Positions 52,944-61,720 of a DNA stretch of 64,000 bases are shown piece after piece. The stretch spans positions 3,162,001-3,226,000 of the forward strand of contig NZ_CP031425.1 of assembly GCF_003367705.1 (NCBI RefSeq), written 5' to 3'. The notes beneath the pieces were generated by a model that was given only the letters and a program-made list of their open reading frames with translations, did no database searches and had not been told where the DNA came from. Position 1 is the stretch's first letter. The number at the start of each line of letters is the position of its first letter. The position numbers were made by a program, and so were the translations under genes. Source of the stretch: Microbacterium foliorum. Its GTDB lineage: Bacteria > Actinomycetota > Actinomycetes > Actinomycetales > Microbacteriaceae.

Positions 52944-54196
52944 CCGCACGCGCCGTCGATCTCCTTGCCGCGGGTGTCGCGCAGGGTGGTCGGGATGCCT
53001 GCGTCGTTCAGTCGGCGCACGAACTCGTCTGTGACGTCCTTGTCCGACGAGGTCCAGATCGATCCCGGCGTCGGGTTCAGCGGGATCGGGTTCACGTGCA
53101 CCCATCCGCGGCCGCGCTCGTTGAGCTTGTCGGCGAGCAGGTCCGCACGCCAGGCGTGGTCGTTCATGTCCTTGATCAGCGCGTACTCGATCGAGACACG
53201 ACGGCCGGTCTTGGCGTAGTAGTCGTAGGCGGCATCCAGTGCCTCGTCGACCTTCCACCGGGAGTTCACCGGAATGAGCTCGTCGCGCAGATGGTCGTCC
53301 GGCGCGTGCAGCGAGAGGGCGAAGGTGACGGGGATGCCCTCGTCGGCGAGCTTCTTGATCGCCGGCACGAGTCCGACGGTCGAGATCGTGATGCCGCGGG
53401 CGCTCATGCCGAGTCCGTCCGGCTGCGGCGCGACCATCGAACGCACCGCGTCCATGACCCGCTTGTAGTTGGCGAGCGGCTCCCCCATGCCCATGAAGAC
53501 GATGTTCGACACGCGCTCCGGCGTCTGCCCCGGTCCCTGAGACTGACGAAGGGTCTTGCCGCCGAGGCCGCCCTCGGCGATCAGACGGTTGGCGCGGACG
53601 ATCTGCTCGATGATCTCGGCGGTCGACATGTTGCGGGTCAGCCCCGCCTGCCCGGTGGCGCAGAACGGGCAGTTCATGCCGCAGCCCGCCTGGCTCGACA
53701 CGCACAGCGTGATCCGGCCGGGGTAGCGCATCAGCACCGATTCGACGAGCGCACCGTCGTGCAGGCGCCAGAGGAACTTGATCGTGTCGCCGCGGTCGGT
53801 CTCGAGGCGGCGCACCTCGGTGAGCAGCGGCGGCAGCATGCCTGCCACGAGCTGCTCGCGAGTGTCGGCCGGAAGATCGGTCATCTCCGCCGCATCCGAC
53901 GTGTAGTGACGGAAGTAGTGGGTCGAGAGCTGCTTCGCGCGGAAGCCGGGCAGGCCGAGCTCCTTGACCTTCTCGACGCGCTCGGCGGGGGTCAGATCGG
54001 CGAGGTGCACCGGCGGCTTGCCGCGCTTGGGGCTCGCGAACTGCAGCAGCGGACGCCCCTCGGCATCCTTCAGCTGGGTCCAGCCCTCGGTCGCCGGACG
54101 CACCTGGGCGGGTCCGGTGGAGCGGACAGCCCCCGAACGGGACGACGCGGGTGCCGTGGTCGGGCGCGTCTCGGGCGTGCGGGGAGTCTCGGTCAT
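52892..54196 (-). CDS. rlmN: 23S rRNA A2503 / tRNA A37 C2-methyltransferase RlmN
   Basis: 434 residues, radical-SAM enzyme. The cluster motif [11 protein letters not shown] and the catalytic Cys in DGACGQL near the C-terminus are kept, with GMGEPLANY between. An Ala/Thr/Pro-rich tail of about 35 residues precedes the conserved region. A run of about 14 residues ([14 protein letters not shown]) ahead of [12 protein letters not shown] appears inserted and is encoded by a dispersed repeat. The ATG at 54196 is preceded by CTGGAGG. Confidence 0.93.
   Translation of the reverse strand: MTETPRTPETRPTTAPASSRSGAVRSTGPAQVRPATEGWTQLKDAEGRPLLQFASPKRGKPPVHLADLTPAERVEKVKELGLPGFRAKQLSTHYFRHYTSDAAEMTDLPADTREQLVAGMLPPLLTEVRRLETDRGDTIKFLWRLHDGALVESVLMRYPGRITLCVSSQAGCGMNCPFCATGQAGLTRNMSTAEIIEQIVRANRLIAEGGLGGKTLRQSQGPGQTPERVSNIVFMGMGEPLANYKRVMDAVRSMVAPQPDGLGMSARGITISTVGLVPAIKKLADEGIPVTFALSLHAPDDHLRDELIPVNSRWKVDEALDAAYDYYAKTGRRVSIEYALIKDMNDHAWRADLLADKLNERGRGWVHVNPIPLNPTPGSIWTSSDKDVTDEFVRRLNDAGIPTTLRDTRGKEIDGACGQLVATTEDEASSAAMA
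53532..53553. repeat. dispersed repeat inside rlmN coding sequence
   Basis: On the coding strand it reads CCCTTCGTCAGTCTCAGGGAC, with CCCT/AGGG complementary ends. It is the same pattern as 12857-12877 at the prpB stop. The repeat is read through in frame. Confidence 0.6.
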
Positions 54197-54254
54197 ACCT
54201 CCAGGGTACGCGGTGGCAGGTGGGAAGGCCCTGCGGCGAGAGCGCACGCGTCCC

Positions 54255-54260
54255 TAGACT
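54255..54260 (+). promoter_or_regulatory. -10 box of leaderless L7/L12-like gene
   Basis: TAGACT lies exactly 6 bases before the ATG at 54267. Confidence 0.55.
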
Positions 54261-54266
54261 GAGCGG

Positions 54267-54821
54267 ATGGACACCATCCTCGTCATCGGCGGAGTCATCC
54301 TCGTCATCGCCGTCGGCGTGCTGATCCTCGCTGCCGCGCTGCGGTCGATGCGCCCGCAGCCCCCCGAGCCGCAGACGTACACCCCGTCCCCCACGATGGG
54401 GCGCTCTGTCGCCGCCACCTCCACCTCGACCGCGTCGGCCTCGGCGCTCAGCCCGACCGCGATCGCCGAGATCGATCGCCTCGTCGCCGCCGGACAGAAG
54501 ATCCAGGCCATCAAGGTCTACCGCGAGAACACCGGTGTGCGCCTGCAGGAGGCGAAGGACCGCATCGACCACTGGTCGGTCAGCACCACGGCACCGCATC
54601 TCGCGGCGGTCTCGAACGCCTCGGCCGCATACTCATCGATCACGGCCACACCGTCGTCGGTGCGCGGCGCCCTTCCGGCATCCGTCGCGGCAGAGGTCGA
54701 CCGCCTCATCGCCGCCGACCAGAAGATCCATGCGATCAAGCTGGTGCGCGAGCACACCGGTCTCGGGCTCAAGGCGTCGAAGGATGTCGTCGAGGCCTGG
54801 CCAGTGCAGCGCCGCCCATGA
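54267..54821 (+). CDS. membrane protein with two L7/L12 C-terminal-like repeats
   Basis: 184 residues. An N-terminal membrane helix (4-26) is followed by a Ser/Thr/Ala linker and two related segments (64-101 and 138-177). Each has the pattern E-D-RL-A-QKI-AIK-RE-TG-L-AKD of the ribosomal L7/L12 C-terminal domain, which contacts translation factors. The Gly-Leu-Lys-Ala-Ser-Lys-Asp core is best kept in the second. The function is unknown. The TGA lies in a 21-bp tandem duplication. Confidence 0.8.
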   Translation: MDTILVIGGVILVIAVGVLILAAALRSMRPQPPEPQTYTPSPTMGRSVAATSTSTASASALSPTAIAEIDRLVAAGQKIQAIKVYRENTGVRLQEAKDRIDHWSVSTTAPHLAAVSNASAAYSSITATPSSVRGALPASVAAEVDRLIAADQKIHAIKLVREHTGLGLKASKDVVEAWPVQRRP

Positions 54822-54847
54822 CCGCAGCAGCGCCGCCCATGACCGCA
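54806..54847. repeat. 21-bp tandem duplication over a stop codon
   Basis: Two identical 21-bp copies (54806 and 54827) beginning GCAGCGCCGCCCATGACC. The TGA of the L7/L12-like gene is in the first copy. Confidence 0.9.
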
Positions 54848-54864
54848 CGTCCCCTCGCGCGACG

Positions 54865-55614
54865 GTGATCGGACTCGAGCCCCTCGCCTGGGCGGCACTC
54901 GGCGTCGCGGCCCTCACGATCGGCGTCTCGAAGACCGCGCTGCCGGGCGGCAGCATCCTGGCGATCGCGCTGTTCGCGACCGTCCTGCCCGCACGCACCT
55001 CGACCGCGGCGATGCTCCTGCTGCTGATCGTGGGCGACGTCTTCGCCCTGATCACCTATCGGCGGCATGCGCACTGGCCCACCCTGTTGCGCCTGGCCCC
55101 GGCCGTGGTCGCCGGACTCCTTGCAGGGTTCGCCTTCCTCGCCCTCGCGGGAGACGGGATCGTGCGGCGCGCGATCGGAGTGATCCTGCTCGCGATGATC
55201 GCCGTCACGCTGTGGCGGCGATGGCGGCAGCACAGAGCGGATGCGGTCGCACCGGCCCCGGGCGGCATCCTGCTCTCCGGTGTCTACGGCACGCTCGGTG
55301 GTTTCACGACGATGGTCGCGAACGCGGGCGGGCCCGTCCTGTCGATGTACTTCCTCGCCACCCGCACACCGGTGCAGGTGTTCCTGGGCACCTCCGCCTG
55401 GTTCTTCGCGATCATCAACCTCGTGAAGATCCCGTTCCTCGCGGGGCTCGGCCTTTTCGAGGGACACGTGCTGCTCATGGATGCCGTGCTGGCGCCGCTC
55501 GTCGTGATCGGCGCCCTCGGCGGCATCCGCCTGGCGAAGCGCATGGACCAGGTGCTGTTCGACCGCATCGTGATCGCCCTGACGATCGCGGGCGCGGTCT
55601 ATCTGCTCTTCTGA
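54865..55614 (+). CDS. TauE/SafE-family membrane transporter
   Basis: 249 residues with about eight membrane helices in two TauE repeats. SKTALPGGSILAIALFA opens the first half and TMVANAGGPVLSMYFLA the second, the usual pair of signature loops. The GTG at 54865 is the best start in frame. Substrates in this family are sulfite, taurine-derived sulfoacetate or similar organic acids; nothing nearby fixes it. Confidence 0.83.
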   Translation: MIGLEPLAWAALGVAALTIGVSKTALPGGSILAIALFATVLPARTSTAAMLLLLIVGDVFALITYRRHAHWPTLLRLAPAVVAGLLAGFAFLALAGDGIVRRAIGVILLAMIAVTLWRRWRQHRADAVAPAPGGILLSGVYGTLGGFTTMVANAGGPVLSMYFLATRTPVQVFLGTSAWFFAIINLVKIPFLAGLGLFEGHVLLMDAVLAPLVVIGALGGIRLAKRMDQVLFDRIVIALTIAGAVYLLF

Positions 55615-55661
55615 GGTGCCCGCCGCAGGCCGCCCGCCGCCGGCCGCCGGCCGGTCGAGCC

Positions 55662-56492
55662 TCAGTCGAGGAAGATGTCGGGGAACAGCTGCGCGTCCGG
55701 GGTGCCGCCCACCGCGGCGTAGCCCGAGAAGTCGGTGACGCCGTCGGCCTCGAGCACGTCCTCGACGATCAGCGTCTGACCGGTGTACTCCGCGGCGGGC
55801 TTGCACAGCACGGCGTAGGCGGCGTCGGCATAGATGTCGGGCGTGCGGCTCGCGGCCATGACCTTGTCGCCGCCGAGCAGGTTCTGCACGGCCGCCGTCG
55901 CGATCGTCGTGCGGGGCCACAGGGTGTTCGCGGCGATCCCGTCGCGGGCGAACTCCGCGGCGAGCCCGAGAGTGACCATCGTCATCCCGAACTTCGCGAG
56001 CGTGTATCCGGTGTGCGCGCCGAGCCACTTCGGGCTGGGGTTCAGGGGCGGTGACAGCGACAGGATGTGCGGGTTCTCGGCATCCTTGAGGATCGGGATC
56101 GCCGCGCGGGACAGCATGAACGTGCCGCGCACGTTGACATCCTGCATCAGGTCGTACTTCTTCGCGCCGAGGTCGAGCGAGCGCGAGAGGTCGATGACGC
56201 TGGCGTTGTTGATGACGATGTCGATGCCGCCGAACTCGCCCTGCGTCTTCAGCACGGCCTCGGTGATGTCGTCGTCGTCGCGCACATCGCCGACGATGGG
56301 CAACGCACGGCCCCCGGCGGCCCGGATCTGCTCGGCGGCGCTGTGCACGGTGCCCTCGAGCTTGGGGTGCGGGGTGTCGGTCTTCGCGAGCATCGCGATG
56401 TTGGCGCCGTCGGCCGCGGCGCGCAGCGCGATCGCGAGGCCGATGCCGCGGCTGCCGCCGGACATGAGGATGGTCTTTCCTGCGAGGGACAT
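55662..56492 (-). CDS. SDR oxidoreductase (HSDL2-like)
   Basis: 276 residues. SGGSRGIGLAIA is the cofactor loop, NNASVI the structural motif and the active site is Tyr/Lys in GYTLAKFGM. The extended insertion after AKTDTPHPKLEGT and the PPLNPSPKW segment are typical of HSDL2-type SDRs. CAAGGAG lies 6 bases before the ATG. It follows another SDR gene on the same strand. Confidence 0.82.
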   Translation of the reverse strand: MSLAGKTILMSGGSRGIGLAIALRAAADGANIAMLAKTDTPHPKLEGTVHSAAEQIRAAGGRALPIVGDVRDDDDITEAVLKTQGEFGGIDIVINNASVIDLSRSLDLGAKKYDLMQDVNVRGTFMLSRAAIPILKDAENPHILSLSPPLNPSPKWLGAHTGYTLAKFGMTMVTLGLAAEFARDGIAANTLWPRTTIATAAVQNLLGGDKVMAASRTPDIYADAAYAVLCKPAAEYTGQTLIVEDVLEADGVTDFSGYAAVGGTPDAQLFPDIFLD

Positions 56493-56574
56493 GCGGTCTC
56501 CTTGGAGTGGGCGGCGGTGCGAGGGCGGCGGAGCGAGGGCGGCGGTGCGAGGGTCGCGGTCGGGGGCTCGCGGT

Positions 56575-57336
56575 CTACTTCGGCGCCATGCGGATGGCGC
56601 CGTCGAGCCGGATGGTCTCGCCGTTGAGGTAGCCGTTCTCGGCGATCTGCTGCACGAGGGCGGCGTACTCGTCGGGGCGCCCGAGACGGGAGGGGAACGG
56701 CACCTGCTGACCGAGCGAATCCTGGGCGGCCTGCGGCAGCCCCATCAGCATCGGGGTCTCCATGATGCCGGGCGCGATCGTGCAGACGCGGATGCCGTGG
56801 CGGGCGAGCTCACGGGCGACCGGCAGGGTCATCGCGTGCACGCCGCCCTTGGAGGCGGAGTAGGCGGGCTGACCGATCTGTCCGTCGAACGCCGCCACGC
56901 TCGCGGTGTTCACGATCACGCCGCGGTCGCCGTCGTCGGTCGGGTCGTTCTTCGCCATGACGGCTGCGGCCTGCGACAGCACGTTGAACGTGCCGACCAG
57001 GTTGATGCGCACGACGCGCTCGAAGTCGGCGAGCACGGCCGGGTTGCCCTCGCGGTCCAGCACCTTGGCGGGCGGGGCGATGCCCGCGCAGTTCACGACG
57101 ATGCGCAGCGGGGCGGCCTCCTGGGCCCGGGCGGCGGCAGCGGCCGCGTCGTCCGCGTTCGTCACGTCGCCGGCGATGAACACCCCGCCGAGCTCGGCGG
57201 CGATCTCGGCACCGGATGACGACGGCAGGTCGAGGATGGTGACGGCGGCGCCGGCGGTGGCGAGCCTGCGCGCGGTGGCGAGGCCCAGACCGGACGCACC
57301 GCCGGTGATGAGAGCGCTCGAGCCCTGGATCTGCAT
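56575..57336 (-). CDS. SDR, 3-hydroxyacyl-CoA dehydrogenase type 2-like
   Basis: 253 residues. TGGASGLGLATA is the NAD loop, NCAGIAPP the motif after strand 4 and YSASKGG the active site. APGIMETPML and the inserted segment after AAVMAKNDP resemble the type 2 (17-beta-HSD10) family that oxidises 3-hydroxy-2-methylbutyryl-CoA. GAAGGAG lies 6 bases before the ATG. It is probably co-transcribed with the following SDR, suggesting a fatty or branched-chain acid role. Confidence 0.82.
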   Translation of the reverse strand: MQIQGSSALITGGASGLGLATARRLATAGAAVTILDLPSSSGAEIAAELGGVFIAGDVTNADDAAAAAARAQEAAPLRIVVNCAGIAPPAKVLDREGNPAVLADFERVVRINLVGTFNVLSQAAAVMAKNDPTDDGDRGVIVNTASVAAFDGQIGQPAYSASKGGVHAMTLPVARELARHGIRVCTIAPGIMETPMLMGLPQAAQDSLGQQVPFPSRLGRPDEYAALVQQIAENGYLNGETIRLDGAIRMAPK

Positions 57337-57516
57337 GCGGTTCTCCTTCGAACGTGTGCGACTCAGTGTCAGTTTAGCTGATTCGGAGTGTCAGACTGCG
57401 CCCGGGCCGCACGGAGACGGCGAGCCGCCCCCGAGCCTACGCCGCGGAAGGCCGACGGGGAGGCCGCACGAGAGAATGGCCCTGCATCCGCCACCGATAC
57501 GAAGAGGACCCGCACC

Positions 57517-58242
57517 ATGAGCATCCCCGGCCAGGCCGTCGAGATCCCGGCCGTCGTGCGGTCCCTCGCCGGCGACGCCGCCCTGACCCCCGTCTGGGTG
57601 AACGGCATCGGCGGCCTCACCTTCCGCACCGACGACGGACGCTACATCAAGTGGGGTCCGCACGACGCCGAGGCGAACATGCGCGACGAGGCCGAGCGCA
57701 TGCGCTGGGCTCGGCGGTGGATCGAGGTCCCCGAGGTGCTCGATCAGGGGCAGGACGCGACCCACGAGTGGCTGGTCACCGCGGCGCTGCCGGGCGTCAG
57801 CGCCGTCGACCCCCGATGGGCCGACGAGCCCGCGACGGCGGTGCGCGCGGTCGGGAGGGCGCTGCGGAGTCTGCACGACGCCCTGCCCGTCGAGAGATGC
57901 CCCTGGGACTGGAGTCCGCAGTGGCGGATCTCGAACGCCCTCGAGCGCGGCGTCGTCGTGCCCGACGACCTGCACACGCCACCGAGCATCGACCGGCTCG
58001 TGGTGTGCCACGGCGATGCGTGCATGCCCAACACGCTTCTCGACGACGAGGGTCGCCCCCTCGCGCACGTCGACCTCGCAGCCCTCGGCGTCGCCGATCG
58101 CTGGGCGGACCTCGCCGCGGCCTCGATGAGCACGGAATGGAATGTCGGCCCCGGCTGGGCCGATGCACTCATCGAGGCCTACGGCGTCGCCCCCGATCGG
58201 GAGCGACTGGAGTACTACCGGAGGCTGTGGAACGAGACCTGA
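57517..58242 (+). CDS. APH(3')-like phosphotransferase
   Basis: 241 residues, aminoglycoside/choline kinase fold. The Brenner motif is VCHGDACMPNTLLD with catalytic Asp and Asn, followed by HVDLAALGVADRWADLA with the metal-binding Asp. AGAGGA lies 9 bases before the ATG. It resembles APH(3') enzymes in layout, but chromosomal actinobacterial homologues often have other small-molecule substrates, so resistance should not be assumed. Confidence 0.8.
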   Translation: MSIPGQAVEIPAVVRSLAGDAALTPVWVNGIGGLTFRTDDGRYIKWGPHDAEANMRDEAERMRWARRWIEVPEVLDQGQDATHEWLVTAALPGVSAVDPRWADEPATAVRAVGRALRSLHDALPVERCPWDWSPQWRISNALERGVVVPDDLHTPPSIDRLVVCHGDACMPNTLLDDEGRPLAHVDLAALGVADRWADLAAASMSTEWNVGPGWADALIEAYGVAPDRERLEYYRRLWNET

Positions 58243-58245
58243 GCG

Positions 58246-59547
58246 TCAGTTCCCGCCGGCGGATTCGACCGGAGCATCCGCCCCTTCATGCAGCGCCACG
58301 CGGATCTCCGAGATCCGTCGACGATCCACGGCCGTGACGCGGATCGTCGCACCGGGCACCTCGACCGCATCGCCCACCACCGCGAGGCGTCCGAGCATCT
58401 CGGTGACGAACCCGGCGACCGTGTCCGACGCCCCTCGGGGCAGCGCGATGCCGGTGATCTCGGCGAAGTCCTGCAGATTCAGGCGGCCGTCGAGGGCACC
58501 GCCGGCAGCCGGCATGCGCTCCTCGGTGTCGTACTCGTCGAAGATCTCGCCGACGACCTCTTCGACGAGGTCTTCGAGGGTCACGATGCCGTCGGTTCCG
58601 CCGTACTCGTCGACGACGACCGCGATGTGGTGCGATGATGCCCGCAGGCGGGTCAGCGTCGGCAGCACCCCGGCCGTCGACGGGACGTACTCGACCGGGC
58701 GCATGAGCTCGACCACGGGTCGCTCGGCATCGGCCGCCGCGGCCTCGAACAGGTCGCGCACGTGCACGAACCCGACGATGTCGTCGAGCGAGGCGTCGAT
58801 CACCGGGTATCGCGAGAACGGCAGCTCCCGCACCTGGGCGATCGCCTCGGCCAGGGGCGCGGCCCCGTCGAGCGCGACGACCTCGGGGCGAGGCCGCATG
58901 ACCTCGCTCACCTGGCGTCCCCGCAGCGACAGCACGTCGTCGAGGATCCGTCGCTCCTCATCGGGCAGACTCTGGTGGGTCGCCACGATGTCGCGCAGCT
59001 CTTCGTCGCTGAGCTCGTCCGCCGCCTTGTTCGGGTCGCCGCCCAGCAGGCGCACGACCGCGTTCGTCGACACCGAGAGCAGCCAGATGACGGGTCGCAT
59101 GACCGTCGCGAACCCGTCGAGCACGGGGGCGACCGCGTAGGCGAACTGCGCGTTGCGCTGGATGGCGAGGCGCTTGGGCACGAGCTCGCCCAGCACGAGA
59201 GACAGGTACGCGATCACGAGGGTGAGCAGCACCGTCGCGAGCGTCAGTGCCAGCGGTGCCGCGACGCCGAGATTCTCGAGCAGCGGCGCGACCGACGGGG
59301 CGATCGAGGTCGCACCGTAGGCCGCCGAGGCGAACCCGGCGACGGTCACGCCGATCTGCACCGCCGAGAGGAAGGTGTTGGGGTTCCTCGCCAGGCCCGC
59401 GACCTTCTCTCCGCGCTTGCCGCGAGCGGCGATCGCGTTGAGCTGGCTCTCGCGCAACGTGACGAGTGCCATCTCCGTCGCGGCGAACACTCCGCCGACG
59501 AGGACGAACACGAACACCAGGGCGATGTTGACCGCGAGATCGCCCAT
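58246..59547 (-). CDS. CNNM/CorC-family transporter (hemolysin-like)
   Basis: 433 residues. The N-terminal DUF21 domain (1 to about 175) has four membrane segments with TEMALVTLRESQL and LVLGELVPKRLAIQR. It is followed by a CBS pair (about 205-330, with VHVRDLF and VDEYGGTDGIVTLEDLVEEVVGEI) and a C-terminal transporter-associated domain. Homologues move Mg2+ or Co2+, or act in metal tolerance. Its start lies about 95 bases from the end of TerC. Confidence 0.87.
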   Translation of the reverse strand: MGDLAVNIALVFVFVLVGGVFAATEMALVTLRESQLNAIAARGKRGEKVAGLARNPNTFLSAVQIGVTVAGFASAAYGATSIAPSVAPLLENLGVAAPLALTLATVLLTLVIAYLSLVLGELVPKRLAIQRNAQFAYAVAPVLDGFATVMRPVIWLLSVSTNAVVRLLGGDPNKAADELSDEELRDIVATHQSLPDEERRILDDVLSLRGRQVSEVMRPRPEVVALDGAAPLAEAIAQVRELPFSRYPVIDASLDDIVGFVHVRDLFEAAAADAERPVVELMRPVEYVPSTAGVLPTLTRLRASSHHIAVVVDEYGGTDGIVTLEDLVEEVVGEIFDEYDTEERMPAAGGALDGRLNLQDFAEITGIALPRGASDTVAGFVTEMLGRLAVVGDAVEVPGATIRVTAVDRRRISEIRVALHEGADAPVESAGGN

Positions 59548-59573
59548 CAGCGGGTCACCTCGAGCGGTGCGGG

Positions 59574-59597
59574 GGTGCCCGAGGTCACTCGGGCACC
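59574..59597 (-). terminator. terminator after terC-family gene
   Basis: Perfect 10-base arms (GGTGCCCGAG and CTCGGGCACC) around a GTCA loop, 45 bases past the TerC stop and before the CNNM gene. Confidence 0.85.
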
Positions 59598-59641
59598 GGG
59601 TCTGTCAGGGTCTGCGGACGCGTCGGAGCGGCGCGACTGGT

Positions 59642-60673
59642 TCACGAGTGTTCCTTCTGTGTGTCGGTGGTGAGGGGTGCAGAGGTCGAGGACGCGGCGG
59701 CATCGATCCGGTCGTCGCGGCGCGTCTTCATGAGGCTCGCGACGGTCGCCACGGCGATGGTCGCGCCGATGAACACGAGCGAGAACCAGATGGGGATCTC
59801 GGGCGCCCACAGCATCGGCTCACCGCCGTTGATGAACGGCAGCTCGTTGACGTGCATCGCGTGCAGCACGAGCTTGACGCCGATGAAGGCGAGGATGACC
59901 GCGAGCCCCTGCGCCAGGTAGACCAGGCGCTCGAGCAGGCCGCCGATGAGGAAGTACAGCTGGCGCAGACCCATGAGGGCGAAGGCGTTGGCCGTGAAGA
60001 CGATGTACGCCTCTTCGGTCAGACCGTAGATCGCGGGGATCGAGTCGACCGCGAAGATCAGGTCGATGAAACCGATCGCGATGATCACGAGGAACATCGG
60101 GGTGAAGAAGCGCTTGCCGTCGCGCCGGACGGTGAGGCGGTCGCCGTTGTACTCGTTGCTCACGGGCAGGACGCGGCGAACGAGGCGCATGAAGCGGCCA
60201 TTGGCCGGGTCGGACTCGCCGTGGGCGAAGGCCTGGCGGTAGGCGAGGAACAGCAGCAGCGCGCCGAAGAGGTAGAAGATCCAGGAGTAGTTCTCGATCA
60301 GAGCCGCGCCGAGCGCGATGAACGCCCCGCGCATGATCAGCGCGATGACGATTCCGATCATCAGCACCTTCTGCTGATACTTGCGCGGCACGGCGAAGCC
60401 GGTCATCACGATGAGGAAGACGAAGAGGTTGTCGATCGACAGCGCCTTCTCCGTGAGGTATCCGGCGAAGTACTCGCCGCCGTAGGTCCAGCCCGAGACC
60501 GTGCCGATTCCGACACCGAACAGCAGTGCGAGGCCGATGTAGAACGCCGACCAGCGGGCGGACTCGCCGATGGTGGGCTCATGGGGCTTTCGCACGTGGG
60601 CGAAGAACTCGTACACGAAGAAGGCGATCGTGACGGCGATCGTGATGATCCACACGAGAGGCGTGATGTTCAA
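59642..60673 (-). CDS. TerC/Alx-family integral membrane protein
   Basis: 343 residues with about nine membrane helices. EKALSIDNLFVFLIV and LIFAVDSIPAIYGLT carry the paired acidic residues of TerC proteins, which are linked to Mn2+ export. The start is TTG at 60673 with GGAG 5 bases upstream, giving MNITPLVW; longer versions would run into the conserved leader RNA. Control by the candidate riboswitch upstream fits a manganese role. Confidence 0.87.
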   Translation of the reverse strand: MNITPLVWIITIAVTIAFFVYEFFAHVRKPHEPTIGESARWSAFYIGLALLFGVGIGTVSGWTYGGEYFAGYLTEKALSIDNLFVFLIVMTGFAVPRKYQQKVLMIGIVIALIMRGAFIALGAALIENYSWIFYLFGALLLFLAYRQAFAHGESDPANGRFMRLVRRVLPVSNEYNGDRLTVRRDGKRFFTPMFLVIIAIGFIDLIFAVDSIPAIYGLTEEAYIVFTANAFALMGLRQLYFLIGGLLERLVYLAQGLAVILAFIGVKLVLHAMHVNELPFINGGEPMLWAPEIPIWFSLVFIGATIAVATVASLMKTRRDDRIDAAASSTSAPLTTDTQKEHS

Positions 60674-60710
60674 GAGGTCTCCAGAAGACGTAGGCGTGAC
60701 GATGTCGACG

Positions 60711-60807
60711 CCAAGGTCTTCTCCATCCTCGCGAACGAGGACCGGGGACCCGGGATGCAGGGACATCCGTAATGACGAGCCGCCCGTGGTGGAGTACTCC
60801 CCTTGGG
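60711..60807 (-). ncRNA. candidate yybP-ykoY (Mn2+) riboswitch before terC
   Basis: The minus-strand RNA has the closing helix CCAAGG (60806-60801) with CCTTGG (60716-60711), and next to it the two conserved internal-loop strands AGGGGAGTA and GAAGACCTT. CGTCATTACG and a GC-rich hairpin with a TCGTTCGCGAGGA-like arm fill the middle. This is the layout of yybP-ykoY riboswitches, which are frequent before TerC-family genes. The gap from here to the TTG start (60674-60710) would be the expression platform. Confidence 0.75.
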
Positions 60808-60896
60808 TTCATTCGATGCTAGCGAATACATCGGCGCCCCAGCTATGAGAAAGCTGAATATCGGTCGGGGCTCGCACCGATCGGGCGCAGCCGTCC

Positions 60897-60924
60897 AGGC
60901 GCAGCCGATCAGGCGCAGCCGATC
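60897..60924. repeat. 14-bp tandem duplication over the ykoC stop
   Basis: AGGCGCAGCCGATC occurs at 60897 and 60911, with a decayed third copy on the left. The TGA of ykoC (60923-60925) overlaps the right copy. Confidence 0.85.
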
Positions 60925-61720
60925 AGGCGGTCGGTCCGAGGATGAAGTTCCACGCGCCCGTCGCCACGGCCGCCACGATCGCCACGGCCGGGATGACCGC
61001 GGCGAGGAGCACCAGCAGGGTGTCGCGGCGATCCCACCTCGACTCGCGGGCCCAGGATCTCGGTGTCGGGCCGCCGAAGCCGCGCGCCTCCATCGCCGTC
61101 GCCAGAGAAGAGCCGCGCCGGATGGCGAGCACGAACAGGGCGAACGCCATGCCGAACGCGCGGCGCACCCGCCCCTCGTCGGCGACGCCCCGGGCACGCC
61201 GCGCCAGCGCGAGCGCACGCCAGTCATCGACGAGCAGACCGAGCATCCGCATTCCGGCGAGCGCGCCGACCACGAAACGGGCGGGCAGCTTGGCGCGCTG
61301 CGCGAGGTCGTCCGCGAGGTCGGTGGGGTCGACGGTCACGAACAGCACCACCGCGGGGAGGCCGATCGCGAGCACGCGCACGGCCGTCGCCGCGGCGAGC
61401 GCCAGCGACCCGTCGCTGACGCGCATGACCAGCCACTCGAAGTGCACCGTGCCGCTCGTCGCGCCGTACAGCGCGATGGTGACGGCGCTCAACGGCGCCG
61501 CGACCCACAGCACGGCCGTGCGGACCCAGAATTCCCGGGCGCGCAGACCCGCGAGCAGCAGCAGCGGGATCTCCAGGAGCAGCGCGACGGATGCCGACAC
61601 GACGTCGATCGTCAGCACGAGCGGCACCGCGATGAGCAGGGCGGCGGCGAGCTTCGCCAGTGCCGAGCGCGGGGCGACGGGTCCCGACCGTTCGATGCGG
61701 GCGGTCATCGGGTCGATCAC
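60923..61720 (-). CDS. ykoC: ECF transporter T component (thiamine-related)
   Basis: 265 residues with about five membrane helices. The coupling-helix signatures are MRMLGLLVDDWRALALARRARG and SLATAMEARGFGG, the paired Ala-Arg-Gly motifs of EcfT. The GTG at 61720 overlaps the ATPase stop by 4 bases and has GAGG 7 bases away; the ATG at 61708 is an alternative. Third gene behind the TPP riboswitch, so it should energise uptake of a thiamine precursor (HMP) or thiamine. Confidence 0.85.
   Translation of the reverse strand: MIDPMTARIERSGPVAPRSALAKLAAALLIAVPLVLTIDVVSASVALLLEIPLLLLAGLRAREFWVRTAVLWVAAPLSAVTIALYGATSGTVHFEWLVMRVSDGSLALAAATAVRVLAIGLPAVVLFVTVDPTDLADDLAQRAKLPARFVVGALAGMRMLGLLVDDWRALALARRARGVADEGRVRRAFGMAFALFVLAIRRGSSLATAMEARGFGGPTPRSWARESRWDRRDTLLVLLAAVIPAVAIVAAVATGAWNFILGPTA

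Noticed and set aside
57517..58242. Call as an acquired aminoglycoside-resistance gene
   Set aside because: Motifs are APH-like, but the gene has host-like composition and no mobile context, so only the family is claimed.
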